This document shows positions 7,936 to 14,672 of a stretch of DNA of 33,008 nt, in pieces. Every line of letters starts with the position of its first letter. Position 1 is the first letter of the stretch. The DNA comes from Roseateles_E sp005503085. GTDB lineage: Bacteria > Pseudomonadota > Gammaproteobacteria > Burkholderiales > Burkholderiaceae_C. Location: the NCBI RefSeq assembly GCF_028462495.1, contig NZ_JAQOWX010000063.1, positions 1 through 33,008 on the forward strand, read 5' to 3'. The notes beneath the pieces are model-generated. The model was given only the letters and a program-made list of their open reading frames with translations. It did not search any database and was not told the origin of the DNA. A program made the translations under genes and the position numbers.

Positions 7936-8937
7936 ATGCCCTCTTCCATCACCGTCCTGCGCGGCCTCGCCCTCGCGCTGGCCTGCGCTGCAGGCAGCGC
8001 GCTTGCGCAAGACAAGGTCAAGTTCAACCTGGCCTGGCTGCCCCAGGGCAGCACCGGCGGCGTGCTGGTGGCCGCCGCCAAGGGCTATTACGCCGAGGCC
8101 GGCCTCGAGGTGCAGGCCCAGCGCGGCTACGGCGGCCAGCGCACCGTCAACGAGATCGACCAGGGCCTGTTCGAGTTCGGCTACGGCGACCCGATCAGCG
8201 TGATGCTGAACCGCGCCAACGGCGGCAAGACCGTGATGGTGGGCGCGATCAACACGGTGTGGCCGGCGGCGCTGTGCTATTTGCAGGACGGCAAGCGCAA
8301 GCCGCTGCGCAGCATGGCCGATCTGAAGGGCCTGAGCCTGGGCGGCGGCGCGGCCTCGCCCTTGCAGAACATCGTGCCGGCCTGGCTGGCCGCCAACGGC
8401 CTGCCGGCCGACCATCTGAAGCTGCTGCGCCTGGACCCCACCGTGATCAACCCCTCCTTCCTGCAGGGCAAGATCGACCTGGCCGAATGCTGGGAGGGCG
8501 CCAACAAGCCGCTGCTGGAATCGCTGGTGGCGCGCGAGGGCAAGAAGCTCGGCGCCCTGCCCTACCGCGACTTCAATCTGAACATCTACGGCAACGGCCT
8601 CGTCACCAGCGAGAAGCTGATCGAGAGCAATCCGGATCTGGTCCGGCGCTTCGTCAAGGCCACCTACCGCGGCTATGAGCTGATGCGCAAGAACCCCGAG
8701 GAGGCGGCCGACCTGATCGTCGCCGGCAACAAGCTGCTGAACCGCGACATCCTGCTGCAGCAGATCAAGGAAACCACGGCCATCATCAGCGACCCGGCGG
8801 CCGACAACAAGAAGCCCGGCTATATCCGCGCCGACCGTATGCATGGCACGGTGGAGTTCGCGAAGAAGGCCTTCAATGTGACGGCCGCCGTACGCGGCGC
8901 CGAGATCTACACCAACCGCTTCGTCATCGGCGACTGA
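7936..8937 (+). CDS. ABC transporter periplasmic binding protein, SsuA/NMT1-THI5-like
   Basis: A 333-residue protein with a signal peptide ending near LACAAGSALA (about residue 24) and a type-2 periplasmic binding fold. NMT1/SsuA features are KFNLAWLPQGSTGGVLVAAAKGYYAEAG split across two strands, the YGGQRTVNEIDQG loop, GYGDPISVML and KGLSLGGGAASPLQN. The family binds sulfonates, pyrimidine precursors, riboflavin, nitrate or aromatic acids, so the fold alone does not give the ligand. It lies 28 bases after the FAH gene and, with the permease (9553) and ATPase (10320), makes a complete importer interrupted only by a VOC gene. I infer it captures the compound the operon degrades. Confidence 0.9.
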   Translation: MPSSITVLRGLALALACAAGSALAQDKVKFNLAWLPQGSTGGVLVAAAKGYYAEAGLEVQAQRGYGGQRTVNEIDQGLFEFGYGDPISVMLNRANGGKTVMVGAINTVWPAALCYLQDGKRKPLRSMADLKGLSLGGGAASPLQNIVPAWLAANGLPADHLKLLRLDPTVINPSFLQGKIDLAECWEGANKPLLESLVAREGKKLGALPYRDFNLNIYGNGLVTSEKLIESNPDLVRRFVKATYRGYELMRKNPEEAADLIVAGNKLLNRDILLQQIKETTAIISDPAADNKKPGYIRADRMHGTVEFAKKAFNVTAAVRGAEIYTNRFVIGD

Positions 8938-8968
8938 AGCGCGCAGACCCAAGCAGGAGCAGACAAGC

Positions 8969-9553
8969 ATGGAGACAAGAGCAAGCCTGAGACCGCGCCG
9001 CCTCGGCCATATCGTGCTGATGGTGCGCGACATCCACGCCTCGGTGCGCTTCTACACCGAGGTGATGGGGCTGACCGTGTCGGACTGGATCAGCGACCAG
9101 ATGGTGTTTCTGCGCGCCAGCAGCGACCACCACGACCTGGCGTTGTCGCAGATTCCCAAGGACTCGGCGGCGCTGAACGATCTGCCGCGCTACGACCGCC
9201 CCGGGGTCGAGCATTTCTCCTATCTGGTCGACGATATGGCCGAGATGGAGCGCTCTGTGGCCGTGCTGCAGGCCCATGGCGTCGAGATCGTGCGCGGCAT
9301 CGGCAAGCACGGGCCCGGCGAGAACCTGTTCCTGGTCTTCAAGGACCCGGACGGCAACAACGTCGAGCTCTATTGCGAGATGACCCAGATCACGGCCGAG
9401 CGGCCCTACGAGGCCAGGGTCTGGGAGCGCAATATCGAATCGTTCGATCAATTCCGCTTCGAGCGCTTTGTCGTGCCGCCGCCGGCCGCCGTGGTCGCAG
9501 CCAAGCAGGGCGACGCCAAGACCGACAAGACCGGTGAAGAGGGTCAGCCCTGA
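8969..9553 (+). CDS. VOC-family extradiol dioxygenase-like protein with full metal triad
   Basis: A 194-residue, single-unit VOC enzyme resembling one-domain catechol 2,3-dioxygenases. It has the complete 2-His-1-carboxylate facial triad: His14 (LGHIVLMV), His82 (VEHFSYLVDD) and Glu133 (KDPDGNNVELYCEM), which binds Fe(II) or Mn(II) in type I extradiol dioxygenases. The last 45 residues are a charged extension (AAKQGDAKTDKTGEEG) probably outside the fold. The gene sits between the binding protein and the permease, and its stop overlaps the permease start by one base (TGATG). Meta-cleavage of a dihydroxylated or amino-hydroxy ring, with product hydrolysis by the FAH enzyme, is the best guess from context. 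A glyoxalase or isomerase role cannot be excluded. Confidence 0.85.
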   Translation: METRASLRPRRLGHIVLMVRDIHASVRFYTEVMGLTVSDWISDQMVFLRASSDHHDLALSQIPKDSAALNDLPRYDRPGVEHFSYLVDDMAEMERSVAVLQAHGVEIVRGIGKHGPGENLFLVFKDPDGNNVELYCEMTQITAERPYEARVWERNIESFDQFRFERFVVPPPAAVVAAKQGDAKTDKTGEEGQP

Positions 9554-10308
9554 TGAACGCGATGCTGAAGCGCTGGCTGGAGACGCTGGCGTTCTGGGGC
9601 TTGCTGGCACTGTTGTGGGAGTTCGGCGTCGGCTGGCTGGGGATACGCCGCTACCTGCTGCCGCCGCTGTCCGATGTGCTACTGGCCGGCTGGAATGCCC
9701 GCAGCGCCTTGCTGGAAAACACCTGGGTGACGCTGCTGGAGGTGCTGGTGGGCTTTGCGGCCGCAGTGCTGGGTGGCGTGCTGCTGGGCGTGCTGATCCA
9801 TCTGAGCGGCTTTGCCCGCCGCACCCTCTATCCGCTGATCACCGCGCTGCAAAGCATGCCCAAGATCGCGCTGGCGCCGCTGATGATCGTCTGGTTCGGC
9901 TATGGCTTCGGTTCCAAGGTGGCGGCCACGTTTTTGTTTGCCTTCTTCCCCATCGTGATCGCGACCTTGGGCGGCATGCAGAACGTGGCCATCAATCTGG
10001 ACGAGCATTTCCGCGCGCTGGGTGCCTCGCGCCTGGACACCTTCTGGCGGCTGCAGGTGCCGGCGGCGCTGCCGGCCTTTGTCGACGGCATCAAGATCGC
10101 GATGCCGCTGGCCGTGATCGGCGCCATCGTCGGCGAGTTCATCGGCGCCGAGCAAGGCCTGGGCCATCTGATGACCATGGCCACCGCGAATGCACAGACC
10201 GATCTGATGTTTGCCGCCATCCTGACCATCACCGCGCTGGCCGTGCTGCTGTATGCGGCGGTCGAACGCCTGGCCAAGGCCGTCTGGTGGCGTGGCATCT
10301 CTTTCTAA
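9553..10308 (+). CDS. ABC transporter permease, SsuC/TauC type
   Basis: A 251-residue inner-membrane protein with about six hydrophobic helices (for example LAFWGLLALLWEFGVGWLG, residues about 12-31, and the final ILTITALAVLLYAAVE). The binding-protein-dependent permease EAA loop is recognisable around EHFRALGASRLDTFWRLQVP (about 155-175), the docking site for the ATPase. It belongs to the BPD_transp_1 family serving taurine, sulfonate, nitrate and THI5-like importers. The start overlaps the VOC stop, and the ATPase follows 11 bases downstream, so the three transporter genes are produced together with the dioxygenase. Confidence 0.92.
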   Translation: MNAMLKRWLETLAFWGLLALLWEFGVGWLGIRRYLLPPLSDVLLAGWNARSALLENTWVTLLEVLVGFAAAVLGGVLLGVLIHLSGFARRTLYPLITALQSMPKIALAPLMIVWFGYGFGSKVAATFLFAFFPIVIATLGGMQNVAINLDEHFRALGASRLDTFWRLQVPAALPAFVDGIKIAMPLAVIGAIVGEFIGAEQGLGHLMTMATANAQTDLMFAAILTITALAVLLYAAVERLAKAVWWRGISF

Positions 10309-10319
10309 GGTGAGCCCTG

Positions 10320-11117
10320 ATGTTGCATCAAGTCCTTCCCAAGCCGGTGGCCGTACCGAGCCTGCCTGCGATAAGCGCACGCGCGGTGCTGAAGACCTTT
10401 GCCGGCAAGCACGAGGTCAAGGCGCTGGAGGCGGTGGATCTGGAGATCCGGCCCCATGAGTTCGTCTCAATCCTCGGCCCCAGCGGCTGCGGCAAGAGCA
10501 CGCTGCTGCGTATCGTCGCCGGGCTGACGCCTTACGAGGGCGGCGAGGTGCTGGTGAACCAGCGGCCGGTCAAGGGGCCCAGCCCCGAGATCGGCGTGGT
10601 GTTCCAGAGCAGCAATATGCTGCCCTGGCTGACCGTCGGCCAGAACATCGCGCTGGGCGCCAAGCTGCGCAAGATCCCCGAGGCCCAGGCCGCGCCCAAG
10701 ATCGCCGAGCTGATCGCGATGCTGGGGCTCAAGGGCTTCGAGAACAACCACCCGCACCAGCTCAGCGGCGGCATGCGCCAGCGCGCCGCCATCGGCCAGA
10801 TCCTCGCGCTGGACCCGCAGATCCTGCTGATGGACGAGCCCTTCGGCGCGCTCGATGCGCTGACCCGCGACAAGCTCAATGTCGAGCTGCTGCGCATCTG
10901 GCAGGAGCAGCGTCAGACCGTGCTGCTGGTGACGCACAGCATCTCCGAGGCGGTGTTCCTGTCGGACCGGGTGCTGGTGATGTCGGGCCGGCCGGGCAAG
11001 GTGGTGCGCGAGGTCACCATCGATCTGCCGCGCCCGCGCCGGCCCGAGACGATCAAAGCCCATCCCCGCTATGCCGAGTACATGGCCGAGCTGTCGCAGT
11101 TGATGGGCGTCTACTGA
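10320..11117 (+). CDS. ABC transporter ATP-binding protein, SsuB/TauB type
   Basis: A 265-residue ATPase with Walker A GPSGCGKST (residues 53-61), a Q-loop in GVVFQSSNMLPWLTV, signature LSGGMRQRAAIGQ, Walker B ILLMDEPFGALDALTRDKL and the switch His in LLVTHSISEAV. The MLPWLTV segment after the Q-loop is typical of the nitrate/sulfonate/taurine importer subfamily. It pairs with the permease 11 bases upstream and the binding protein at 7936. Only two bases separate its stop from the alpha/beta hydrolase start, so it is embedded in the catabolic operon rather than forming a free-standing transporter locus. Confidence 0.94.
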   Translation: MLHQVLPKPVAVPSLPAISARAVLKTFAGKHEVKALEAVDLEIRPHEFVSILGPSGCGKSTLLRIVAGLTPYEGGEVLVNQRPVKGPSPEIGVVFQSSNMLPWLTVGQNIALGAKLRKIPEAQAAPKIAELIAMLGLKGFENNHPHQLSGGMRQRAAIGQILALDPQILLMDEPFGALDALTRDKLNVELLRIWQEQRQTVLLVTHSISEAVFLSDRVLVMSGRPGKVVREVTIDLPRPRRPETIKAHPRYAEYMAELSQLMGVY

Positions 11118-11119
11118 TC

Positions 11120-12028
11120 ATGCTCAAGCAGCTGCTGCGCGAGATCGGCCCGCGCTGGGCCGAGGACATCAACAAGCACCGCGCCCAGATCGTCGAGGCC
11201 TATACGCCGCTGCTGGCCGCGAACCCGCTGCCGGGGCTGGAAGTCACGCGCGACATCGCCTACGGCGCGCATGGCCGCCAGCGCCTCGACATCTATCAGG
11301 GCCGCGAGGCCCGCAGCGCCGACGCGCGCCTGCCCATCATGGTCTTCGTCCACGGCGGCGCTTTCCTGCGCGGGCAGAAGGACAGCAATGCGCAGGTCTA
11401 TGGCAATGTGGCGCGCTTCTTCGCGCGCCACGGCTTTGTCGGCGTCAATATCGAATACCGGCTGGCGCCCGAGGCGCCGTTCCCGGCCGGCGCGCAAGAC
11501 CTGGCCCTGGCGCTGGACTGGCTGCGCGCCAACGCGGCCGGCTTTGGCGGCGACGCGCGGCGCATGCTGCTGATCGGCCATTCGGCCGGCGGCGCCCATG
11601 TGGCCAGCCTGCTCGCCGACCCGCGCCTGCAGCCGCTGGCCGGCCCCCTGATGACGCATATCGCCGGCGCGGTGCTGATAAGCGCGCGGCTGCGCGCCGA
11701 TCAGCGCGCCGACAACCCGAACGCGGCCGGCGTGCGCGCCTATTTCGGCACGGACGAGAGTCGCTACGAGGCCGATTCGCCGGTCAGCCATGCCGCGCAT
11801 CTGCAAGTGCCGCTGCTGCTGGCGGTGGCCCAGCACGAGAACCCCTGGCTCGATGTCTATGCGATGGAGTTCGCCCACCGCGTCGGCCTCGCGCAGGGCC
11901 GCAGCCCGCAGCTGGTCTGGGTGCCCGAGCACAACCATACCTCCATCGTCGCCCATCTCGACAGCGGCATCGGCGACGACGGCTTCGGCCAGCGCCTCTT
12001 GAGCTTCGCGCGCGGCCTGAGCCCCTAG
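11120..12028 (+). CDS. Alpha/beta hydrolase, arylformamidase/HSL-like
   Basis: A 302-residue serine hydrolase. The oxyanion-hole motif is VFVHGGAF (about residues 75-82), the nucleophile elbow is GHSAGGAHVA, and the catalytic His is likely in the C-terminal EHNHTSIVAH. GHSAGGxH and the upstream AYGAHGRQRLDIYQG strand resemble kynurenine formamidases and small carboxylesterases more than the GDSAGG of classical hormone-sensitive lipases. Formamidase is attractive because a kynureninase gene lies 2.6 kb downstream, but simple ester or amide hydrolysis of the imported compound is equally possible. No signal peptide, so cytoplasmic. It follows the ABC ATPase by two bases and precedes the DapA-like gene by 45. 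Confidence 0.85.
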   Translation: MLKQLLREIGPRWAEDINKHRAQIVEAYTPLLAANPLPGLEVTRDIAYGAHGRQRLDIYQGREARSADARLPIMVFVHGGAFLRGQKDSNAQVYGNVARFFARHGFVGVNIEYRLAPEAPFPAGAQDLALALDWLRANAAGFGGDARRMLLIGHSAGGAHVASLLADPRLQPLAGPLMTHIAGAVLISARLRADQRADNPNAAGVRAYFGTDESRYEADSPVSHAAHLQVPLLLAVAQHENPWLDVYAMEFAHRVGLAQGRSPQLVWVPEHNHTSIVAHLDSGIGDDGFGQRLLSFARGLSP

Positions 12029-12073
12029 CCGGCGCCCGCCCACTCTTCCCTTCTTTCTGCTGGAGTTCTGCCC

Positions 12074-12973
12074 ATGGTCAACGATGTCCTGACCGGCGCG
12101 TTCGCGCCCGTCGTCACCCCTTTCCTGTCCGATGGCCGGCCCGATGTGGACCGCTTCATCGCCCATTGCCGCTGGCTGCTGGCGCAGGGCGCGGGGTTGG
12201 CGCCCTTCGGCACCAATAGCGAGGCCAACTCGATGAGCGCCCTCGAACGCATGGCCTTGCTGGACGCGCTGATCGATGCCGGCCTGCCGCCGGCCCGCAT
12301 GCTGCCCGGCACCGGCGCCTGCTCGGCCCCCGAAGCCGCCCAGCTGTCGCGCCATGCGGTGCAGCGCGGCTGCGCCGGCGTGCTGATGCTGCCGCCCTTC
12401 TTCTACAAAGGCATCAGCGACGATGGCCTTTACGCCTTCTACGCCGAGGTGATCGCACGCATCGCCGATCCGCGCCTGCGCCTGTACCTGTATCACATCC
12501 CCGCGCTATCGGGCGTGCCGATCAGCCATGGCGTGATCGAGCGCCTGCTGCGCGACTTTCCCGGCATCGTCGTCGGCATCAAGGACAGCTCGGGCGACTG
12601 GGACAATCTGCGCACGATGCTGGAGCGCTTCCCCGAGCTGGCGATTTTCCCGGCCTCAGAGAGCTTCATCTCGCGCACCCGGCCGCTGGGCGCGCGCGGC
12701 TGCATCTCGGCCACGGTCAATATCAACCCGGGGCCGATCAGCCGGCTGGTCACGCAGTGGGACGGCCCCGAGGGTCAGGTCTTGCAGGCCGGTGTCGACA
12801 GGGTGCGCCAGATCGCCCAGGCCCGGCCGATGATTGCCGCGCTGAAGGAGGTGCTGGCCGAGGGCCTGGGCGAGCCGGGCTGGCGCCGTGTGCGTGCGCC
12901 GCTGGTAGGCCTGGCGCCCGAGGCCGCGCAGGCCCTGCATGCCGAGCTGGCCGAGGCCGGCTTCAAGCTGTGA
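12074..12973 (+). CDS. DapA/NanA-family class I lyase
   Basis: A 299-residue (beta/alpha)8 enzyme of the dihydrodipicolinate synthase/N-acetylneuraminate lyase superfamily. The Schiff-base lysine is Lys170 in VVGIKDSSGDW and the partner tyrosine is Tyr140 in YLYHIPALSG. The pyruvate carboxylate loop, usually GTTGE, reads FGTNSEANSM (45-54), so it is not a standard DapA; the genuine lysine-pathway enzyme is expected elsewhere. Members make or cleave bonds to pyruvate, including aldolases and hydratase-aldolases in aromatic catabolism, so splitting a 4-hydroxy-2-oxoacid from ring cleavage is a reasonable guess. An AGTTC-type weak ribosome site precedes ATG 12074. The stop overlaps the GTG start of the RidA gene (GTGA). 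Confidence 0.88.
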   Translation: MVNDVLTGAFAPVVTPFLSDGRPDVDRFIAHCRWLLAQGAGLAPFGTNSEANSMSALERMALLDALIDAGLPPARMLPGTGACSAPEAAQLSRHAVQRGCAGVLMLPPFFYKGISDDGLYAFYAEVIARIADPRLRLYLYHIPALSGVPISHGVIERLLRDFPGIVVGIKDSSGDWDNLRTMLERFPELAIFPASESFISRTRPLGARGCISATVNINPGPISRLVTQWDGPEGQVLQAGVDRVRQIAQARPMIAALKEVLAEGLGEPGWRRVRAPLVGLAPEAAQALHAELAEAGFKL

Positions 12974-13347
12974 GCGCCGGCGCCGGCATCGCGCCGCTGG
13001 GCAACTATCCGGCGCTGCGGCGGCGCGGCCCCTGGCTCTTCGTCTCGGGCATGAGCGCACGCCAGGCCGACGGCTCGGTGCCCGGCGATGCGGCCCGCCA
13101 GACCCGGCTGGTGATCGAGAAGATCCGCGCGGCACTGGCGGCCGAAGGCGCCGATCTCTCTCACTGCGTCAGCCTGAGCTGCTATCTGGTCGACATGGCC
13201 GACTTCGCCGCCTACAACGCCGCCTACGCCGAGTTCTTCCCCGACCTCAGCGGCCCGGCCCGCACCACGGTGGCGGTGCACCAGCTGCCGCATCCGGACA
13301 TGCGTGTTGAAATCACCGCCACCGCCTGCTTGCTGGAGGACTGCTGA
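12970..13347 (+). CDS. RidA/YjgF-family enamine/imine deaminase, 2-aminomuconate deaminase-like
   Basis: A 125-residue protein starting at GTG 12970, which overlaps the stop of the lyase gene; its stop overlaps the ATG of the reductase gene, so all three are translationally coupled. The RidA catalytic pair is present: Arg98 in SGPARTTVAV and Glu114 in RVEITA. The block ARTTVAVHQLPHPDMRVEI and the early LFVSGMSARQ resemble 2-aminomuconate deaminases (AmnD/NbaF type) as I recall them, more than housekeeping RidA or RutC. Such enzymes release ammonia from a ring-cleavage enamine. Together with an FAH-fold enzyme this suggests a 2-aminomuconate-to-4-oxalocrotonate-like step. Family is certain, the specific substrate inferred. 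Confidence 0.87.
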   Translation: MSAGAGIAPLGNYPALRRRGPWLFVSGMSARQADGSVPGDAARQTRLVIEKIRAALAAEGADLSHCVSLSCYLVDMADFAAYNAAYAEFFPDLSGPARTTVAVHQLPHPDMRVEITATACLLEDC

Positions 13348-13934
13348 TGCCAAGACTCGATGACGCCGCACTGGACTTGCTGTTCCGCAGCGCGCGCAGC
13401 CACAACGCCTGGCTGGACAAGCCGGTCAGTGCAGCCCAGCTGCATGAGCTTTACGAGCTGATGAAGCTGGGGCCCACCAGCTCCAACGGCTCGCCGGCCC
13501 GCCTGGTCTTCGTCCACAGCGCGGCGGCCAAGGCTCGGCTGGTGCCGTTGATGGCGCCGGGCAACCAGGCCAAGGTGCAGGCGGCACCGGTGAGCGTGCT
13601 GATAGCCTACGACAAGCGCTTTCACGAGCGGCTGCCCCAGCTGTTCCCGCACAACCCGGACGCCGCCGCGCCGTTCGCAGCCAACCCGGCGCTGGCCGAG
13701 GCCACCGCCTTTCGCAACAGCAGCCTGCAAGGCGCCTACCTGATGCTGGCGGCGCGCGCGCTGGGGCTGGACTGCGGGCCGATGTCGGGCTTCGATGCGG
13801 CCGGCGTCAACCGCGAGTTCTTCGGCGGCGAGGTGGTGGTGAACTTCATCTGCTGCCTGGGCTATGGGGATGCGGCGGGCCTGTTTCCAAGGCATCCGCG
13901 CCTCGACTTCGATACGGCCTGCCAGTTGCTGTGA
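13347..13934 (+). CDS. RutE/HadB-like nitroreductase-family reductase
   Basis: A 195-residue flavin reductase-fold protein matching the RutE (malonic semialdehyde reductase) subfamily in length and motifs: LFRSARSHNAWLDKPVS, LYELMKLGPTSSNGSPARLVF, ERLPQLFPHNPDA, TAFRNSSLQGAYLMLAARALGLDCGPMSGFD and the C-terminal LGYGDAAGLFPRHPRLDF. In the Rut uracil pathway it clears a toxic semialdehyde to 3-hydroxypropionate with NADH. Here there is no RutA or RutB, only a RidA partner, so it may reduce a different small semialdehyde released by the pathway. It is the last gene of the operon and is followed by a strong hairpin at 13981. Confidence 0.88.
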   Translation: MPRLDDAALDLLFRSARSHNAWLDKPVSAAQLHELYELMKLGPTSSNGSPARLVFVHSAAAKARLVPLMAPGNQAKVQAAPVSVLIAYDKRFHERLPQLFPHNPDAAAPFAANPALAEATAFRNSSLQGAYLMLAARALGLDCGPMSGFDAAGVNREFFGGEVVVNFICCLGYGDAAGLFPRHPRLDFDTACQLL

Positions 13935-13980
13935 GGTGATGGGGTTGGCGCTGGATCAGGCCGCCTGGGTGTCCTGCACC

Positions 13981-14013
13981 GCTCCTGCCCGGGCCTCAGG
14001 CCCGGGCAGGAGC
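13981..14013. terminator. Bidirectional 15-base-pair hairpin between convergent genes
   Basis: A perfect inverted repeat: left arm 13981-13995, loop TCA 13996-13998, right arm 13999-14013. It begins 46 bases after the reductase stop and ends 40 bases from the stop of the convergent Lrp gene. No T tract follows on either side, so it is a strong stem rather than a textbook intrinsic terminator. Confidence 0.6.
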
Positions 14014-14053
14014 AGAGTCGCTCACCCGCTGCTCCCGGCACCCGCCCCGCAGC

Positions 14054-14524
14054 TCAAGCAGGAATCGGCAGCCCATCCAGCCCCTTGACCTCCTGCAGCG
14101 AGAAGCTGGTCCTGACCATCTTGACGCCCGGCAGTCGGCGCAGCTTGTGCTGCATCAGCGCCGAGTAGGCATCCAGGTCCTGGGCCACGACCACCAGCAC
14201 AAAGTCCTCGGGGCCGGAGACGCCGTGGCACATCACGACCTCGGGGATGTCGCGCACCGCGCGCTCGAAGTCCAGCGAGTGGCCCTCGTCCTGGCCCTCG
14301 ATGCTGATGGTCACGAAGGCCATCACCCCATAGCCCAGCGCGCGCCGGTCCAGCCGCGCGTGATAGCCGGCGATCAGGCCGGCATCTTCGAGCCGCTTGA
14401 TGCGGCGCCAGCAGGGCGATTGCGAGAGCTGGGTCTGCTGCGCCAGCTCAGAGGTGGTCAGCCGGGCATTGGCCTGCAGGGCTTGCAGCAACAGTCGGTC
14501 GGTCGGGTCGATCTCTACTTGCAT
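14054..14524 (-). CDS. AsnC/Lrp-family transcriptional regulator
   Basis: A 156-residue regulator. Residues about 6-65 are the helix-turn-helix (LLLQALQANARLTTSELAQ, then SQSPCWRRIKRLEDAGLI), and about 70-150 the RAM ligand/oligomer domain (VMAFVTISIEG, GPEDFVLVVVAQDLDAY, TSFSLQEVKG). A strong AGGAGA ribosome site precedes ATG 14524. It is divergent from kynureninase across 148 bases, the arrangement of KynR with the kyn genes of pseudomonads, where kynurenine is the inducer. By that analogy it probably activates kynureninase in response to kynurenine or a related amino acid. It is convergent with the catabolic operon. Confidence 0.92.
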   Translation of the reverse strand: MQVEIDPTDRLLLQALQANARLTTSELAQQTQLSQSPCWRRIKRLEDAGLIAGYHARLDRRALGYGVMAFVTISIEGQDEGHSLDFERAVRDIPEVVMCHGVSGPEDFVLVVVAQDLDAYSALMQHKLRRLPGVKMVRTSFSLQEVKGLDGLPIPA

Positions 14525-14630
14525 AAAAAAATCTCCTGAAGCCAGCTTACGGGATCAATTTGCCCCAAACAAGCATGGGTAGGGTTAGCAGGGTGATAAA
14601 CAAGACGTGCAATGCATAGACTGGCCTTGT

Positions 14631-14640
14631 TGTATACATA
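14631..14640. promoter_or_regulatory. GntR/FCD-type operator-like site, copy 3 (one mismatch)
   Basis: TTGTATACAT upstream of kynureninase keeps the TGTATACA core and differs by one base from the perfect copies at 842 and 6927. It ends 32 bases before the kynureninase ATG, a typical repressor position. The divergent Lrp-type regulator must bind in the same 148 bases, so kynureninase may have two regulators. Confidence 0.5.
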
Positions 14641-14672
14641 AACACGAATGCAAATACAGCATTCCAGCTCAT

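Noticed and set aside
6925..9033. 702-codon open frame on the minus strand
   Set aside because: Antisense to the clear FAH and binding-protein genes and of shadow composition.
11111..12496. 461-codon open frame on the minus strand
   Set aside because: Antisense to the hydrolase and lyase genes, which have intact catalytic motifs.
12970..13934. Rut pyrimidine-degradation operon
   Set aside because: RidA and RutE-like genes are present but RutA, RutB and RutG are absent and the RidA resembles 2-aminomuconate deaminase more.
14607..14672. Upstream in-frame start for kynureninase
   Set aside because: The extra 22 residues do not look like kynureninase and would place the operator inside the coding region.
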